Assembly: GCF_026410385.1 (NCBI RefSeq)
Contig: NZ_JAPMLT010000001.1
Coordinates: 558,001-622,000 of the forward strand
Direction of reading: 5' to 3'
Source of the DNA: Tumebacillus lacus
Lineage (GTDB): Bacteria; Bacillota; Bacilli; Tumebacillales; Tumebacillaceae
DNA length: 64,000 bases
The notes under the pieces are model-generated. The model was not told the origin of the DNA. It worked only from the letters and a program-made list of their open reading frames with translations, and searched no databases. Numbering within the stretch: the first letter of the stretch is position 1; each line of letters begins with the position of its first letter. Shown here piece after piece: positions 34,186-43,275 of the stretch. A program made the translations under genes and the position numbers.

Positions 34186-34499
34186 TGGGCTGGCTCTATC
34201 TCGTCCTCGCCGGCTCCTTCGAGGTGCTCGGCGTTATCGGCATGAACCGGATCAAATTGAACAAAGGCTGGAGTTCCTACGTGATCGCAGCCATCGCCTT
34301 CTGCGGCAGTTTCACCTTCCTGACGCTCGCCATGCAGACGATCTCGATGGGCACCGCCTACGCCGTCTGGACGGGCATCGGCACCGTCGGCGCCACACTG
34401 CTCGGCATGATTCTCTACAACGAATCGAAAGACTGGCGACGCATCCTCTTCATGTCGATGATCCTCGCCTCCGCCGTCGGTTTAAAATTGATTTCCTAG
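34185..34499 (+). CDS. ykkD: Small multidrug resistance efflux subunit, YkkD-like
   Basis: 104 residues. The conserved glutamate is in 'AGSFEVLGV', and 'ISMGTAYAVWTGIGTVGATLLG' matches YkkD. It overlaps its partner by one base, typical of paired SMR genes. Together with TetR it forms a self-contained resistance cassette. Confidence 0.92.
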   Translation: MGWLYLVLAGSFEVLGVIGMNRIKLNKGWSSYVIAAIAFCGSFTFLTLAMQTISMGTAYAVWTGIGTVGATLLGMILYNESKDWRRILFMSMILASAVGLKLIS

Positions 34500-34552
34500 A
34501 CACACCCTATCCAAGGTGAAATAAACTCCGCTTTCCGCAGGAGGTTCCTTCG

Positions 34553-35023
34553 ATGAGTGTTAAAACGTTGCAACTGATCCTCTTGACTGCGCCTTGGTTT
34601 TCGCTTTTTTTCTTGGATAAGAACACAATCAAACGATACATGCCGACCACGATCTTCACTGCCCTGCTCATGACGATCAACTTCCAGATCGCCTACGCGT
34701 ACGGCTGGTGGGAGATCCACCAGTCCATCGTCCCTTGGGGCTATATGATCGACGCCAGCTTTGCATACGGCATCTTTGCCGTCGGCACGTTTTGGATCTT
34801 CTATCTCACGTCGCATCGGTTCGCGCTGTATGTGTTGAGCAACTTGGTCATGGATGCGCTGTTTTCGTTCGCAGTATTCCCTCTGCTCACACGGATCGGC
34901 ATCGCGACGCTGAAAAACATCACAGCCTGGCAGTACTTCTTCGTGATCTTCGGGCTCTCGTTCGTCATCTACGGCTACCACAAATGGCAGGAGAAGATCT
35001 TCATCCCGTTGGCTCCCAAATAA
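34553..35023 (+). CDS. Multi-pass membrane protein (CBO0543-like)
   Basis: 156 residues with about five hydrophobic segments (about 4-22, 32-50, 62-85, 90-112, 120-140). A GGAGG site precedes the ATG. It follows ykkD by 53 bases on the same strand and may be read with the cassette. It resembles the CBO0543 family of uncharacterised Bacilli membrane proteins; function unknown. Confidence 0.75.
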   Translation: MSVKTLQLILLTAPWFSLFFLDKNTIKRYMPTTIFTALLMTINFQIAYAYGWWEIHQSIVPWGYMIDASFAYGIFAVGTFWIFYLTSHRFALYVLSNLVMDALFSFAVFPLLTRIGIATLKNITAWQYFFVIFGLSFVIYGYHKWQEKIFIPLAPK

Positions 35024-35052
35024 AAAATACCGCGATCTCTCGCGGTATTTTC
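35024..35052 (+). terminator. Bidirectional terminator
   Basis: AAATACCGCGA/TCGCGGTATTT stem with A and T runs, between two convergent membrane-protein genes. Confidence 0.88.
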
Positions 35053-35059
35053 TTATGTA

Positions 35060-35644
35060 TTACAACTCAACTTTCCGTTTCTTCGGGAACACCGTATACG
35101 ACCACGACACCACCGTATCCACCGCAAACACAATGCCCCACACGCGGGCCACTTTATCGGCCGTCTCGTTGTCGTACCAATGGTCGGGGCTGGCAGACAG
35201 CCCGTACATGACCAAAAACATCCCGTTCACGGCCGCGTAGATCAACAGATGCGTCAACCACCCGCGACGCTCGCTGCGAGCTTTCGCGGCACCGTATTTG
35301 TAATCATCCAACTCCGCCGGAATCGGTTGCCCCTTCAGCCGCAAGACCTGACTCTTCATCCAGAGATCGATGCGGCGCATCCCCTCCTTCCCCTGCACGA
35401 GAACGTACAGGACCACCGCAACAATCACGATCTGATACGCAGAGATCTGCCCCGTCTCCTGATAGTCGATCACACCCAGCGCGACAATCCAGAACTCATT
35501 GAGCAGTCCCACCCCCAGCACAAACAGGCTCCCCCGCTCCCATCCCCACATATAGCGCAGCAGGAAAAAACCGGCCACGCACGCATAAAAGAGCAACTCC
35601 GCCCCGATCAGCAACTCCCAGCGGTGGTCTGCTATCCATTCCAT
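35060..35644 (-). CDS. Multi-pass membrane protein, unknown function
   Basis: 194 residues from the ATG at 35644 (GAGGGG ten bases upstream); a TTG at 35653 is possible. About five transmembrane segments (14-32, 40-58, 70-86, 132-150, 163-182) surround a central charged cytoplasmic loop (about 90-125). No motif recognised. Confidence 0.7.
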   Translation of the reverse strand: MEWIADHRWELLIGAELLFYACVAGFFLLRYMWGWERGSLFVLGVGLLNEFWIVALGVIDYQETGQISAYQIVIVAVVLYVLVQGKEGMRRIDLWMKSQVLRLKGQPIPAELDDYKYGAAKARSERRGWLTHLLIYAAVNGMFLVMYGLSASPDHWYDNETADKVARVWGIVFAVDTVVSWSYTVFPKKRKVEL

Positions 35645-35797
35645 GTAGAACAATCCCCTCTCTTGACTATCCTTCTACTGCAAAAATCTCAATAAAAAAA
35701 ACAGTTGACGACACCAACATCTTATAGCAAAATAAGGAAGGTTTCATTATGTATATTTTTTACAATTACTCCAAAAGTATGAAAGGAAGTCAATTTC

Positions 35798-37090
35798 ATG
35801 AACAACAAACGCATCATCACCGGCAGTCTCGCCCTCCTCCTCGCCGTCTCGCTCACCGTCGGTTGCAGCAACCAATCGGAGACCGCAAGCGGCTCCAACG
35901 TCCAGATCACCCAAGACCAAGTCAACGACCTGCTGAAAAGCCCGGACAAATACAAAGGTTCCACCGTCGAACTAAGCGGCAAAGTCTTCCTCGAACCTGG
36001 CAAAATGACCGACAAACTCACCAACGCGTTCGTCATGCACGTCGGCGCAACGAACAGCGAGATCGTCGTCGACATCGGTGACGTGTCCACGGAGCGGCTG
36101 ACGATGGACACGTGGATTCAGATCACCGGCACCGTGGACGGCACCCACAAACTGGGCGACCTGACCCAGCCGGTCATCAAGCTGAAGGAACTGAAAAAAG
36201 TCGACGGTCTCTCCATCGTCTCCCCGGCGAAGAGCTTTGAAGACGGCAGCACCTTCTCCAAACGAAACATCTCCTTCACCATCAACAAGATCGACTACGC
36301 CAAAGAAGAGACCCGCATCCACCTGACCATCAAAAACAACCGTGCCTCCAAGATCGGCTACAACGTGGCGACCGTCACTCAAGACGGCAAACAACTCGAA
36401 GAAACGTTCGGCAGCCAGTTTAAAGATGCGGTCGATTTCAAACAATTCCTCGCCGGCGGGGACATCCAGCCGCGCTCCGAAGTGAGCGGCATCATGGTTT
36501 ACCCGCCGATGGACCCGACCCTGCCGTTCAAGATCGCCTTTGATCTGTACAGCGATGTCATGTTTGATGAAGACAACTTCGTCTTCCTCCGCCCGGCATC
36601 GGACAGCAAGGCCGGCGACAAAGGCACCGAAGATCCGAAACAGCAGCAAGAAACTTTCCTCGAGGTCATGGAGATCGGCATCAAAGACATCGCCGTCTGC
36701 GAAGCCGGCATGGAACAAGCATTCGACGACCTGAAATACAAAGACATCACCTACAAGCAGATGAAAGAGATCTACGCCGAAAACACCACCTACTACGAAC
36801 AAGCTCTGGGCGACATGAAAAAAGCCCCTGTCCCGGACGACACCCGGTACAAGGACTACCACCAATCGGTCATCGACGTCTACGAAGACCTCGGAGACCT
36901 CTACAAAAAACTCGGCCTCGCCCTCGGCGACTCCGAAGAAAGCCTCGATCTCGCCCTGTTGGAGTCCTGCCTGGCCGACATCGAAGCCATCAACCAAAAA
37001 GGCCGCGAGATGGAAGACAAATACGACGACCTGAAAAACGGCGGCTCGTCGAGCGCATCGACATCTTCGAGCACCAAACAATCACTGTAA
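35798..37090 (+). CDS. Lipoprotein with OB-fold-like and DUF4352-like domains
   Basis: 430 residues. The signal peptide ends in a lipobox (LTVGC, lipidated C23). Residues about 35-135 look like a tRNA_anti/OB-fold-like domain ('GSTVELSGKV', 'DTWIQITGTVDG'). Residues about 145-270 resemble DUF4352 ('FTINKIDYAKEETRIHLTIKN'). A helical C-terminal part (about 285-415) ends in a serine-rich tail. Outer face of the membrane. Function unknown. The last codons and terminator are duplicated just downstream. Confidence 0.8.
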   Translation: MNNKRIITGSLALLLAVSLTVGCSNQSETASGSNVQITQDQVNDLLKSPDKYKGSTVELSGKVFLEPGKMTDKLTNAFVMHVGATNSEIVVDIGDVSTERLTMDTWIQITGTVDGTHKLGDLTQPVIKLKELKKVDGLSIVSPAKSFEDGSTFSKRNISFTINKIDYAKEETRIHLTIKNNRASKIGYNVATVTQDGKQLEETFGSQFKDAVDFKQFLAGGDIQPRSEVSGIMVYPPMDPTLPFKIAFDLYSDVMFDEDNFVFLRPASDSKAGDKGTEDPKQQQETFLEVMEIGIKDIAVCEAGMEQAFDDLKYKDITYKQMKEIYAENTTYYEQALGDMKKAPVPDDTRYKDYHQSVIDVYEDLGDLYKKLGLALGDSEESLDLALLESCLADIEAINQKGREMEDKYDDLKNGGSSSASTSSSTKQSL

Positions 37091-37093
37091 AGC

Positions 37094-37126
37094 AAACAAC
37101 CACACCGAGACAAGGTGTGGTTGTTT
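37094..37126 (+). terminator. First of two duplicated terminators
   Basis: AAACAACCACACC/GGTGTGGTTGTTT stem followed by TGTTT, just after the lipoprotein stop. Confidence 0.88.
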
Positions 37127-37171
37127 GTTTATACATCGACATCGTCGAGCACGAATCAATCGCTGGATAGC

Positions 37172-37204
37172 AAACAACCACACCGTGACGAGGTGTGGTT
37201 GTTT
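37172..37204. terminator. Second copy of the duplicated terminator
   Basis: The same 13-base stem with a slightly different loop. It also faces the convergent small gene that ends at 37207. Confidence 0.85.
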
Positions 37205-37206
37205 GT

Positions 37207-37407
37207 TTATTTCAGCTCTTTACCTTCCAATTCACGTCGCTCCAGCAATTCGATCATTCGCCCCATTTTGGCTGCCATCTCGGCATCCGTCTGTTGCTTT
37301 CTCTTCATAAAATTGAGCACCGCGATGATGAGATAGACCACGAGGGCGATCATCCCTACGACAACCAGTATGTAGGCCAACCCAAAAAACTGAATAATAC
37401 CCGTCAC
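37207..37407 (-). CDS. Small single-pass membrane protein
   Basis: 66 residues from a GTG at 37407 preceded by GGGGG (a TTG at 37428 would add seven residues). One long hydrophobic segment (about 5-32) is followed by a basic, helical tail with 'LLERRELEGKELK'. Similar short membrane proteins occur in many Bacilli; function unknown. Confidence 0.65.
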   Translation of the reverse strand: MTGIIQFFGLAYILVVVGMIALVVYLIIAVLNFMKRKQQTDAEMAAKMGRMIELLERRELEGKELK

Positions 37408-37478
37408 CTTCCCACGCCCCCTCTCCAATGATTTCCATCTCCTACATTCTATAGCAACGGTCTATTTCCTGCACAGAC

Positions 37479-37517
37479 AAAAAAGGCGACACTCCACACG
37501 GGGAGCAGCCGCCTTTT
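37479..37517 (-). terminator. Terminator of brnQ
   Basis: Imperfect hairpin with outer GGCG/CGCC and inner ACTCC/GGGAG pairing and T's on the minus strand, 19 bases after the stop. Confidence 0.75.
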
Positions 37518-37535
37518 TCATGTGTTTCTTCTATA

Positions 37536-38849
37536 CTAATACACCCCATGCTTCTGCACAGAGTCCGTTTTCTTTGCACCAAACTTCGACCAGACCCATC
37601 CCGCTGCCAATCCGAGCAAAGCAGGCACAAGCCAGCCGATCCCTTGCTCCTGCAACGGCATCGAAGCCAGCGACCCGACACCCATCACGTCGAGCAGACT
37701 GTACACCCCTGCACATCCGAGTGTCGCCGCGTACACGGGAGCCGCCCATTTCCCGGCCCGATCCAGCAGCCCGAACACCACGAGCAGAATCGCCACCGGG
37801 TAGATCACACCGAGTATGGGCACCGACACCTTCAGGATCTGGGTCAGCCCCACATTGGCCACCGTCAGACTCACCAAGCAGAAAATTCCGACCCACGCCC
37901 GGTACGACAGGCGCGTAAACCGTCCCGCAAAAAACTGACTCGCCGACGTGACCAGCCCGATTGACACACAGAGGCAAGCGAGCGTAAACACCACACCAAG
38001 CAACAGCGTGCCGCCCGACCCGAACAGATAGTTCATCATCACGCTCAAGATCTGCGCCCCGTTCTCTGCCGCTCCGAGCGACGCACTCTGCGCGCCCAAG
38101 TAGCCGATGATCAGATAGACCGTCGTCAGCAACGCACCCGCTCCGATGCTCACATACACCATCGCAGCCGACAGCGCCTTGTCTCCCTCGATCCCCCGCG
38201 ACCGCAACGCCGTGGTCAGCACCATGCCAAACACCAACGCCCCGATCGCATCCATCGTCAAGTACCCGTCCAAGATCCCCTGAAACACCGGATGCGCCGC
38301 ATACTCACCCCGCGGCTCCCCGAGAGCACCCAGATCCGTGAACAGACTCTTCACAAAGATCACAGCGATCATCGTCAACAGCAAAGGCGTCAACAGCTTT
38401 CCAAACCGGTCCACCAATTTCAAAGGGGAGAGACTCAGCGCATACACCACCCCGAAAAAGACCAGCGTATAGAGCAGAAGTGACACCGGATGCTCCGCCA
38501 TTTCTACAGGAAGAAACTGGCGCACCCCCATCTCATACGCCAAACTCCCCGCACGCGGCACTCCCAGCCCTGGGGCGATGGAGAGGAAGATGATCACCGG
38601 AAACCATGACGCAAACACAGGATGCACCCGTCCGCCCAAGCGTTCAAAACTCCCTGCCTTCGCCACCGCCATGACGGCCAAGATCGGCAATCCCACCGCC
38701 GACAGTACAAAACCCGCCAGCGACAGCCACACAGACTCCCCCGCCGACTGCCCAAGGAACGGCGGAAAGATCAGATTTCCTGCCCCAAAAAACATCGAAA
38801 ACAGCATGAAACTGACATAGACGATCTCTTTCCTCGGCAGACCCTTCAT
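37536..38849 (-). CDS. brnQ: Branched-chain amino acid transporter BrnQ (LIVCS family)
   Basis: 437 residues, about twelve transmembrane helices. The N-terminal signature 'FMLFSMFFGAGNLIFPP' and 'YLTMDAIGALVFGMV' are diagnostic of the LIVCS family. It imports leucine, isoleucine and valine with a cation. Monocistronic, with its own terminator. Confidence 0.93.
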   Translation of the reverse strand: MKGLPRKEIVYVSFMLFSMFFGAGNLIFPPFLGQSAGESVWLSLAGFVLSAVGLPILAVMAVAKAGSFERLGGRVHPVFASWFPVIIFLSIAPGLGVPRAGSLAYEMGVRQFLPVEMAEHPVSLLLYTLVFFGVVYALSLSPLKLVDRFGKLLTPLLLTMIAVIFVKSLFTDLGALGEPRGEYAAHPVFQGILDGYLTMDAIGALVFGMVLTTALRSRGIEGDKALSAAMVYVSIGAGALLTTVYLIIGYLGAQSASLGAAENGAQILSVMMNYLFGSGGTLLLGVVFTLACLCVSIGLVTSASQFFAGRFTRLSYRAWVGIFCLVSLTVANVGLTQILKVSVPILGVIYPVAILLVVFGLLDRAGKWAAPVYAATLGCAGVYSLLDVMGVGSLASMPLQEQGIGWLVPALLGLAAGWVWSKFGAKKTDSVQKHGVY

Positions 38850-38979
38850 GTGCGATAACTCCTTTGATGTCCAGTTGCCTCGTTACGACTTCCAACGAAG
38901 ATATTAGTTATGGATTCTACCAAGAAGTTGCATGAAAGACCAGCCAGTTTTCCATATTCGAAATATTGAATCTAATAAA

Positions 38980-39840
38980 TCAGTTAAAAGCTGCCGGTAT
39001 CAGAAAAGACGGATTGCGGTCGTTCAAGATATCCTCCAGCCGCACTTGCACAGCCTGCTTGGCTTCCGGGTCGGGTAGGATGTAAAATTGGCGGTTTTGG
39101 ATCGCAGCAAACGTGATGTCCGCCACTTCCTCCGGGGTCATGCCGTTGCTCACCGCTTTCCTCATCATCTGATCGAGTTGAATGTCCATCGGCGACGGCA
39201 TCTCACGGTCATTCGGACCGCTCAACTCCGTCGGTCGGTTCCGGTGCGCATCGCAGATCTGCGTCCGCACAAATCCAGGGCAGAGCACCGAGACGCCAAT
39301 CGAGGACTGGATCATCTTCAATTCATGAGACAACGTCTCGCTCATGCTGACCAGCGCGTGTTTGGTCATCCGATAGATACCAAGCCCCGGCCCCGTTTCC
39401 AACCCGGCTCGAGACGCCGTATTGACGATATGGCACTCCGTCTGCTGCTCCAGCATGATCGGGACAAACGCCCGGATCGCATGGATCGGCCCCCACAGGT
39501 TCACACTCATCACCCACTGCCAGTCGGCCACCGTGCTGGTCCAGAGCAAAGCCCCGGAACCGACTCCCGCGTTGTTGAAGAGCAGGTGCACGGCACCATA
39601 AGCGTCTACCGTCTGCCGGGCCAACGCTTGCACGTCGCTCTCCTTCGACACATCGGTGAGGACGGCCAAAACGCCCGCACCCTTCGCTCTCAGCTCGCGT
39701 TCGGCATTTTGCAACGCCACTTCCTCCACATCCGCCAGCACCACCTTCATGCCCTCCTTCACACACCGATCTGCCAACGCACGGCCAATCCCGCTCGCCG
39801 CTCCGGTGATGACGGCTACTTTCCCTTTGTACGATTCCAT
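38980..39840 (-). CDS. Short-chain dehydrogenase/reductase
   Basis: 286 residues from the ATG at 39840 (GGGGG seven bases upstream). TGAASGIG cofactor motif, 'NNAGVG', serine in 'IVNTASRAG' and an intact catalytic YxxxK ('YRMTK'). The long C-terminal extension fits the SDR group of about 280 residues acting on bulky substrates. Substrate unknown. Confidence 0.9.
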   Translation of the reverse strand: MESYKGKVAVITGAASGIGRALADRCVKEGMKVVLADVEEVALQNAERELRAKGAGVLAVLTDVSKESDVQALARQTVDAYGAVHLLFNNAGVGSGALLWTSTVADWQWVMSVNLWGPIHAIRAFVPIMLEQQTECHIVNTASRAGLETGPGLGIYRMTKHALVSMSETLSHELKMIQSSIGVSVLCPGFVRTQICDAHRNRPTELSGPNDREMPSPMDIQLDQMMRKAVSNGMTPEEVADITFAAIQNRQFYILPDPEAKQAVQVRLEDILNDRNPSFLIPAAFN

Positions 39841-39959
39841 CTGATTACCCCCTAAAGAAAACATATTTTGTATTTGTTTGCAATTATAATAGACGAATGC
39901 GAGTTTCGTCTATATTTATTTCAAAAATCATTTCATCTGCCACTTTGAGGATGACAAGA

Positions 39960-39988
39960 AAAAAGCAGCACTCCTCGGAGTGCTGCTT
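39960..39988 (-). terminator. Terminator of the gene 39993-40439
   Basis: AAGCAGCACTCC/GGAGTGCTGCTT with T's on the minus strand, directly after the stop. Confidence 0.9.
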
Positions 39989-39992
39989 GCTA

Positions 39993-40439
39993 TCATTCTT
40001 GTGGAGCCGCTAACCGAATCTGCACAACCTTCGGGTCTGATCCCTTCTCCTCTTGATCCACGACCCGCCAGTTCATCGCCAACACAGACTGGAGCCACTC
40101 CACATCGGCGTCCGACAACTGGATCCCGTCCAAATGATCGCCTTTGTCCTGATAGTCCCGCTCATCTTGCAAGCCAAACTTCACCGCGAGCAAAGACTTG
40201 ACCCCGTTGATCGTGTGGAAGGTGACGCGGTATCCATCCTGTACCGCCTTTTCACATTCAGGCCAATGGTCAGCGGCGAAGTCGATCAGCAAAGTAAAAT
40301 CGACGATCCGATCACCGATCTGGTGCTCCCGGGCAAACGTCCCTTTTTTCAACTCGGTCAAAATGTCCTGCTTCGCAAATCCATTCGCCAGCAGCATCTC
40401 GATCCGCAACGAGAGCATTTGGTTGATCCTAACGGTCAT
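39993..40439 (-). CDS. Soluble protein of unknown function
   Basis: 148 residues from the ATG at 40439 (GGGAG upstream); longer in-frame extensions run into atypical sequence. It begins MTVRINQMLSLRIEMLLANG and is mixed alpha/beta without signal or membrane segments. No family recognised. Divergent from the cardiolipin synthase-like gene. Confidence 0.6.
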   Translation of the reverse strand: MTVRINQMLSLRIEMLLANGFAKQDILTELKKGTFAREHQIGDRIVDFTLLIDFAADHWPECEKAVQDGYRVTFHTINGVKSLLAVKFGLQDERDYQDKGDHLDGIQLSDADVEWLQSVLAMNWRVVDQEEKGSDPKVVQIRLAAPQE

Positions 40440-40608
40440 TCGCTCAACTCCCTCTCTATGAATCCGCATCTGACTATCATTATTATTATATATCAAATAT
40501 AAAACTCTCGTCTCCTCGGCAAGAAAACACCAGAATTTACGAGGAAAGTCATGCCCCTTTTCGCACATGATAGAATAGACGATTTGCAAAAACCGACAGC
40601 AAAAGGCG

Positions 40609-41934
40609 GTGGTCGCCATCATCTGCTCCTCTGTCCTTCTTTTCCTGGGCTCCTTTTTCTACTTGTCGTTTCGCAAACGAAAGTTATTCCAAAGACCGGC
40701 AGGCAATCACGGCGATCTGGAAAACTTCATAGACCAACAAAAAGGACAACTGCAAAACTTGTCTGCGATGCATGGAAAGGGGGCGTCACACATCCATCGG
40801 TTGGTGCAACTGCTCACGGAAAACCATGCTGCGCCGCTCACATCAAACAACCGCGCCCAAGTGCTCACAAACGGCGAGGAAAAGTTTCGGGAGCTCAAGC
40901 AAGCTTTGTTGCAGGCCAAGCACTATATTCATATCGAGTACTACACCGTAAAAGACGACCAGATCGGTCGAGAGATCCGGGACCTCCTCATAATGAAGTG
41001 CTCGGAAGGAGTGAAGGTTCGAATGATCATCGACGGTCTCGGCAGCCGAAAGATCCCGAAACGAGTCCTTCAAGACATGTTGAAGGCGGGCATCGAGATC
41101 AAACACTTCCTTCCGATCACCCTTCGCAACCTCCTCAAGCTGAACTTCCGAAATCACCGCAAGATCGTGGTGATCGACGGAACGCTCGGTTTTATCGGCG
41201 GCATGAACATCGGCGATGAATATCTGTCCCGCAACCAACGCATCGGCTTTTGGCGGGACACGCATCTGAAAATAGAAGGAGCCTGCGTCCGCGATTTACA
41301 AAAAACGTTCGTGGATGACTGGCACTACCTCACCGGTTGTCAACTTCAATTGACGAATGATCTCCCCAAATCCGAATCGGAAGGCTGCCAATTCATCCAA
41401 ATCGCCAATTGCGGTCCGTCTTGCGAAGGTGAATTGATCCGTGACTTGTTCCATCTGGCCATCATGACCGCACAGCGTCGCGTGTACATCCAAACTCCGT
41501 ATTTTGCCCCCTGCAGGCGAACACTGGCGGCCCTCAAGCAAGCCGCTCAAAACGGTCTGGATGTGCGGCTGATCGTCCAAGGATGCACGATCACTCCGCT
41601 CACATTTTGGGCTGCGCAGTCTTATTTTGCAGACTTACTGCGGGCCGGGGTCAAGATCTACATGTACCAAAAAGGGATCTTGCACAGCAAAGTTCTCGTC
41701 GTCGATGACCTGTTCGCCTCCGTCGGTTCTGCCAATTTTGACATTCGCAGCTTTCAATTGAACTTCGAAACCAACGCGGTTTTGTATGATCGGCAACTTG
41801 TCGCCCGCTTGGAACAAGACTTTTTACAAGACATCGAGGACAGCGTGAGAGTCTGTCCTCGCCTGCACAGACAACGCCCCCTCTCGCATCGATGTAAAGA
41901 AGCGGCTGCCCGCATGTTTGCACCGCTATTGTAA
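40609..41934 (+). CDS. cls: Cardiolipin synthase-like phospholipase D family protein
   Basis: 441 residues from a GTG at 40609; no in-frame ATG is available upstream and the ribosome site is weak, so the start is uncertain. Two HKD motifs ('HRKIVVID' and 'HSKVLVVDD'), each followed by the usual G-G-x-N/S-x-N region, show an active PLD-type enzyme. It probably condenses phosphatidylglycerol to cardiolipin. Only one N-terminal membrane helix (about 2-20) is seen, whereas most bacterial Cls have two. Confidence 0.88.
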   Translation: MVAIICSSVLLFLGSFFYLSFRKRKLFQRPAGNHGDLENFIDQQKGQLQNLSAMHGKGASHIHRLVQLLTENHAAPLTSNNRAQVLTNGEEKFRELKQALLQAKHYIHIEYYTVKDDQIGREIRDLLIMKCSEGVKVRMIIDGLGSRKIPKRVLQDMLKAGIEIKHFLPITLRNLLKLNFRNHRKIVVIDGTLGFIGGMNIGDEYLSRNQRIGFWRDTHLKIEGACVRDLQKTFVDDWHYLTGCQLQLTNDLPKSESEGCQFIQIANCGPSCEGELIRDLFHLAIMTAQRRVYIQTPYFAPCRRTLAALKQAAQNGLDVRLIVQGCTITPLTFWAAQSYFADLLRAGVKIYMYQKGILHSKVLVVDDLFASVGSANFDIRSFQLNFETNAVLYDRQLVARLEQDFLQDIEDSVRVCPRLHRQRPLSHRCKEAAARMFAPLL

Positions 41935-41963
41935 AAGGGGACCACATCAGTGGTCCCCTTTTT
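41933..41963. terminator. Bidirectional terminator
   Basis: AAAAGGGGACCAC/GTGGTCCCCTTTT, shared by the cls gene and the convergent methyltransferase gene, whose stop codon lies within the hairpin. Confidence 0.9.
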
Positions 41964-42546
41964 CTTGCTCAGGAACAGCGTAGAAATACACCTCATTGTA
42001 GAACAATCCCTTTTTAAATCGCTTGAGAACTTGACAGGAAAATCCCTGATCTTCGAACAACTCCAGGTATCCTCGCTCGTCTCGGATGTAATCCCCTTTG
42101 TCGAGCCATTGCATAAACCAGTTGCAGATGGGCGTGTGTTCCCAGAGAGACGGCTCGATCACCAGCACCCTCCCCTCCGGAGACAAAATACGCCGGAATT
42201 CCGCTACATATCGGGTGATCTCCTGCGTGGCAATGTGATGCAGAACGGCAATAATCATCACAAAATCAATCGAACGGTCTTCTACAGGCAGAACATCATC
42301 TTGCAAGACGCTGAATTTGTATCCCGGATACAAACGGCTGGCCAACTGCACTCGTCCGTGATCCGGCTCAATCCCGTGATACATCTCGGGCGTACAGAGC
42401 GTGCAGTTCGCTCCCGTGCCCGCACCAAAATCGAGGATACGCTTGTTCTTCAGATCAAAGTTTGCGTTGATATGGTTATGAATGTATTTCTGAGTCATCC
42501 ATTTGGGACGCACCAACCGATGATACACAAGCGGTGAAAGAGCCAT
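41947..42546 (-). CDS. SAM-dependent methyltransferase
   Basis: 199 residues from the ATG at 42546 (GAGGA eight bases upstream). Motif I is 'ILDFGAGTGANC', with 'IEPDHGRVQLASRLYPG' and 'DFVMIIAVLHHI' as later class I methyltransferase motifs. Substrate unknown. The GNAT gene upstream is on the same strand, about 120 bases away. Confidence 0.85.
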   Translation of the reverse strand: MALSPLVYHRLVRPKWMTQKYIHNHINANFDLKNKRILDFGAGTGANCTLCTPEMYHGIEPDHGRVQLASRLYPGYKFSVLQDDVLPVEDRSIDFVMIIAVLHHIATQEITRYVAEFRRILSPEGRVLVIEPSLWEHTPICNWFMQWLDKGDYIRDERGYLELFEDQGFSCQVLKRFKKGLFYNEVYFYAVPEQEKGDH

Positions 42547-42670
42547 CTCTGCATTCCTCTTCTCCTGATGATTTCTTTTAGTTTGCAGAGGAAAAAACAT
42601 TTGTATCCGGTCTTTGCGGTGAAAAGGAACGTGCTTAGAAAATACCAGCGTTCCCCCCATGCGACTCACG

Positions 42671-43225
42671 TCAAACCATTATCTCTACATCACGTACATT
42701 CTTCCTCCAGATCATGTGATCATGTCCAGGGCCCCAATAATCCTTTAGCCAATAATCCGGCTCTCCGAATTTCTTCCGCCACATTGCTTGAGCACGGCCG
42801 TAGCCGCTGTCCAGACAGAATTCATGAATACCCCGGCCTAAAAAGATCAGCAGCATGGCACTCCATAACAAGGTCCCGATCCCGCGACCCTGATACTCCG
42901 GAAGCACAAATACAGTTCCGACCTCCTGCAATCCGTCCCATGTTCCATTGGTGCATTCATGAATCAATTCACTGGCAGGACCGTATTCGATCGTGCCTAC
43001 GATGCGATGATGCTGATCTACAGCAATCAGAAAATATCGCTGCTCCCCGTTACTGTCCAAATCGCTTTGCAGGTACCGTTTTTTGCTCTCGATTTCGCTC
43101 TCCCGATCATCGGATAAATCCGACAGCCCTTCTCGTTTGAATGTATCCTCTACGACCGCGATAAAGAGTTGCATCAACTCTTCAAAATCCTCCGCTCTGG
43201 GCCTTCTGATCTTGATGCCATACAT
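42671..43225 (-). CDS. GNAT-family N-acetyltransferase
   Basis: 184 residues. The acetyl-CoA loop is 'VLPEYQGRGIGTLL' (Q/RxxGxG/A), preceded by a beta strand with 'VGTVFV'. The C-terminus is unusual, rich in W, D and H. Substrate unknown. Confidence 0.87.
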   Translation of the reverse strand: MYGIKIRRPRAEDFEELMQLFIAVVEDTFKREGLSDLSDDRESEIESKKRYLQSDLDSNGEQRYFLIAVDQHHRIVGTIEYGPASELIHECTNGTWDGLQEVGTVFVLPEYQGRGIGTLLWSAMLLIFLGRGIHEFCLDSGYGRAQAMWRKKFGEPDYWLKDYWGPGHDHMIWRKNVRDVEIMV

Positions 43226-43275
43226 CTGTCATCATTCCTCCTGTCTGTAATCACATTTCAGGTCACCCATGCGAT

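Larger units (their letters stand above)
37060..37210 (+). repeat. Tandem duplication of lipoprotein 3' end plus terminator
   Basis: Two adjacent units of about 70-80 bases (about 37060-37132 and 37140-37210). Each holds a CATC(T/G)TCGAGCAC segment coding for the serine-rich end followed by the same hairpin. The second unit has drifted and no longer follows an open frame. Confidence 0.8.

Noticed and set aside
40579-40608. Upstream start for the cardiolipin synthase-like gene
   Set aside because: The frame upstream has only ACG/ATT codons before a stop, so the GTG at 40609 is the best choice.
43226-43275. Peptide gene after the first XRE-TPR regulator
   Set aside because: The only short frame encodes about 15 polar residues with no export signal.
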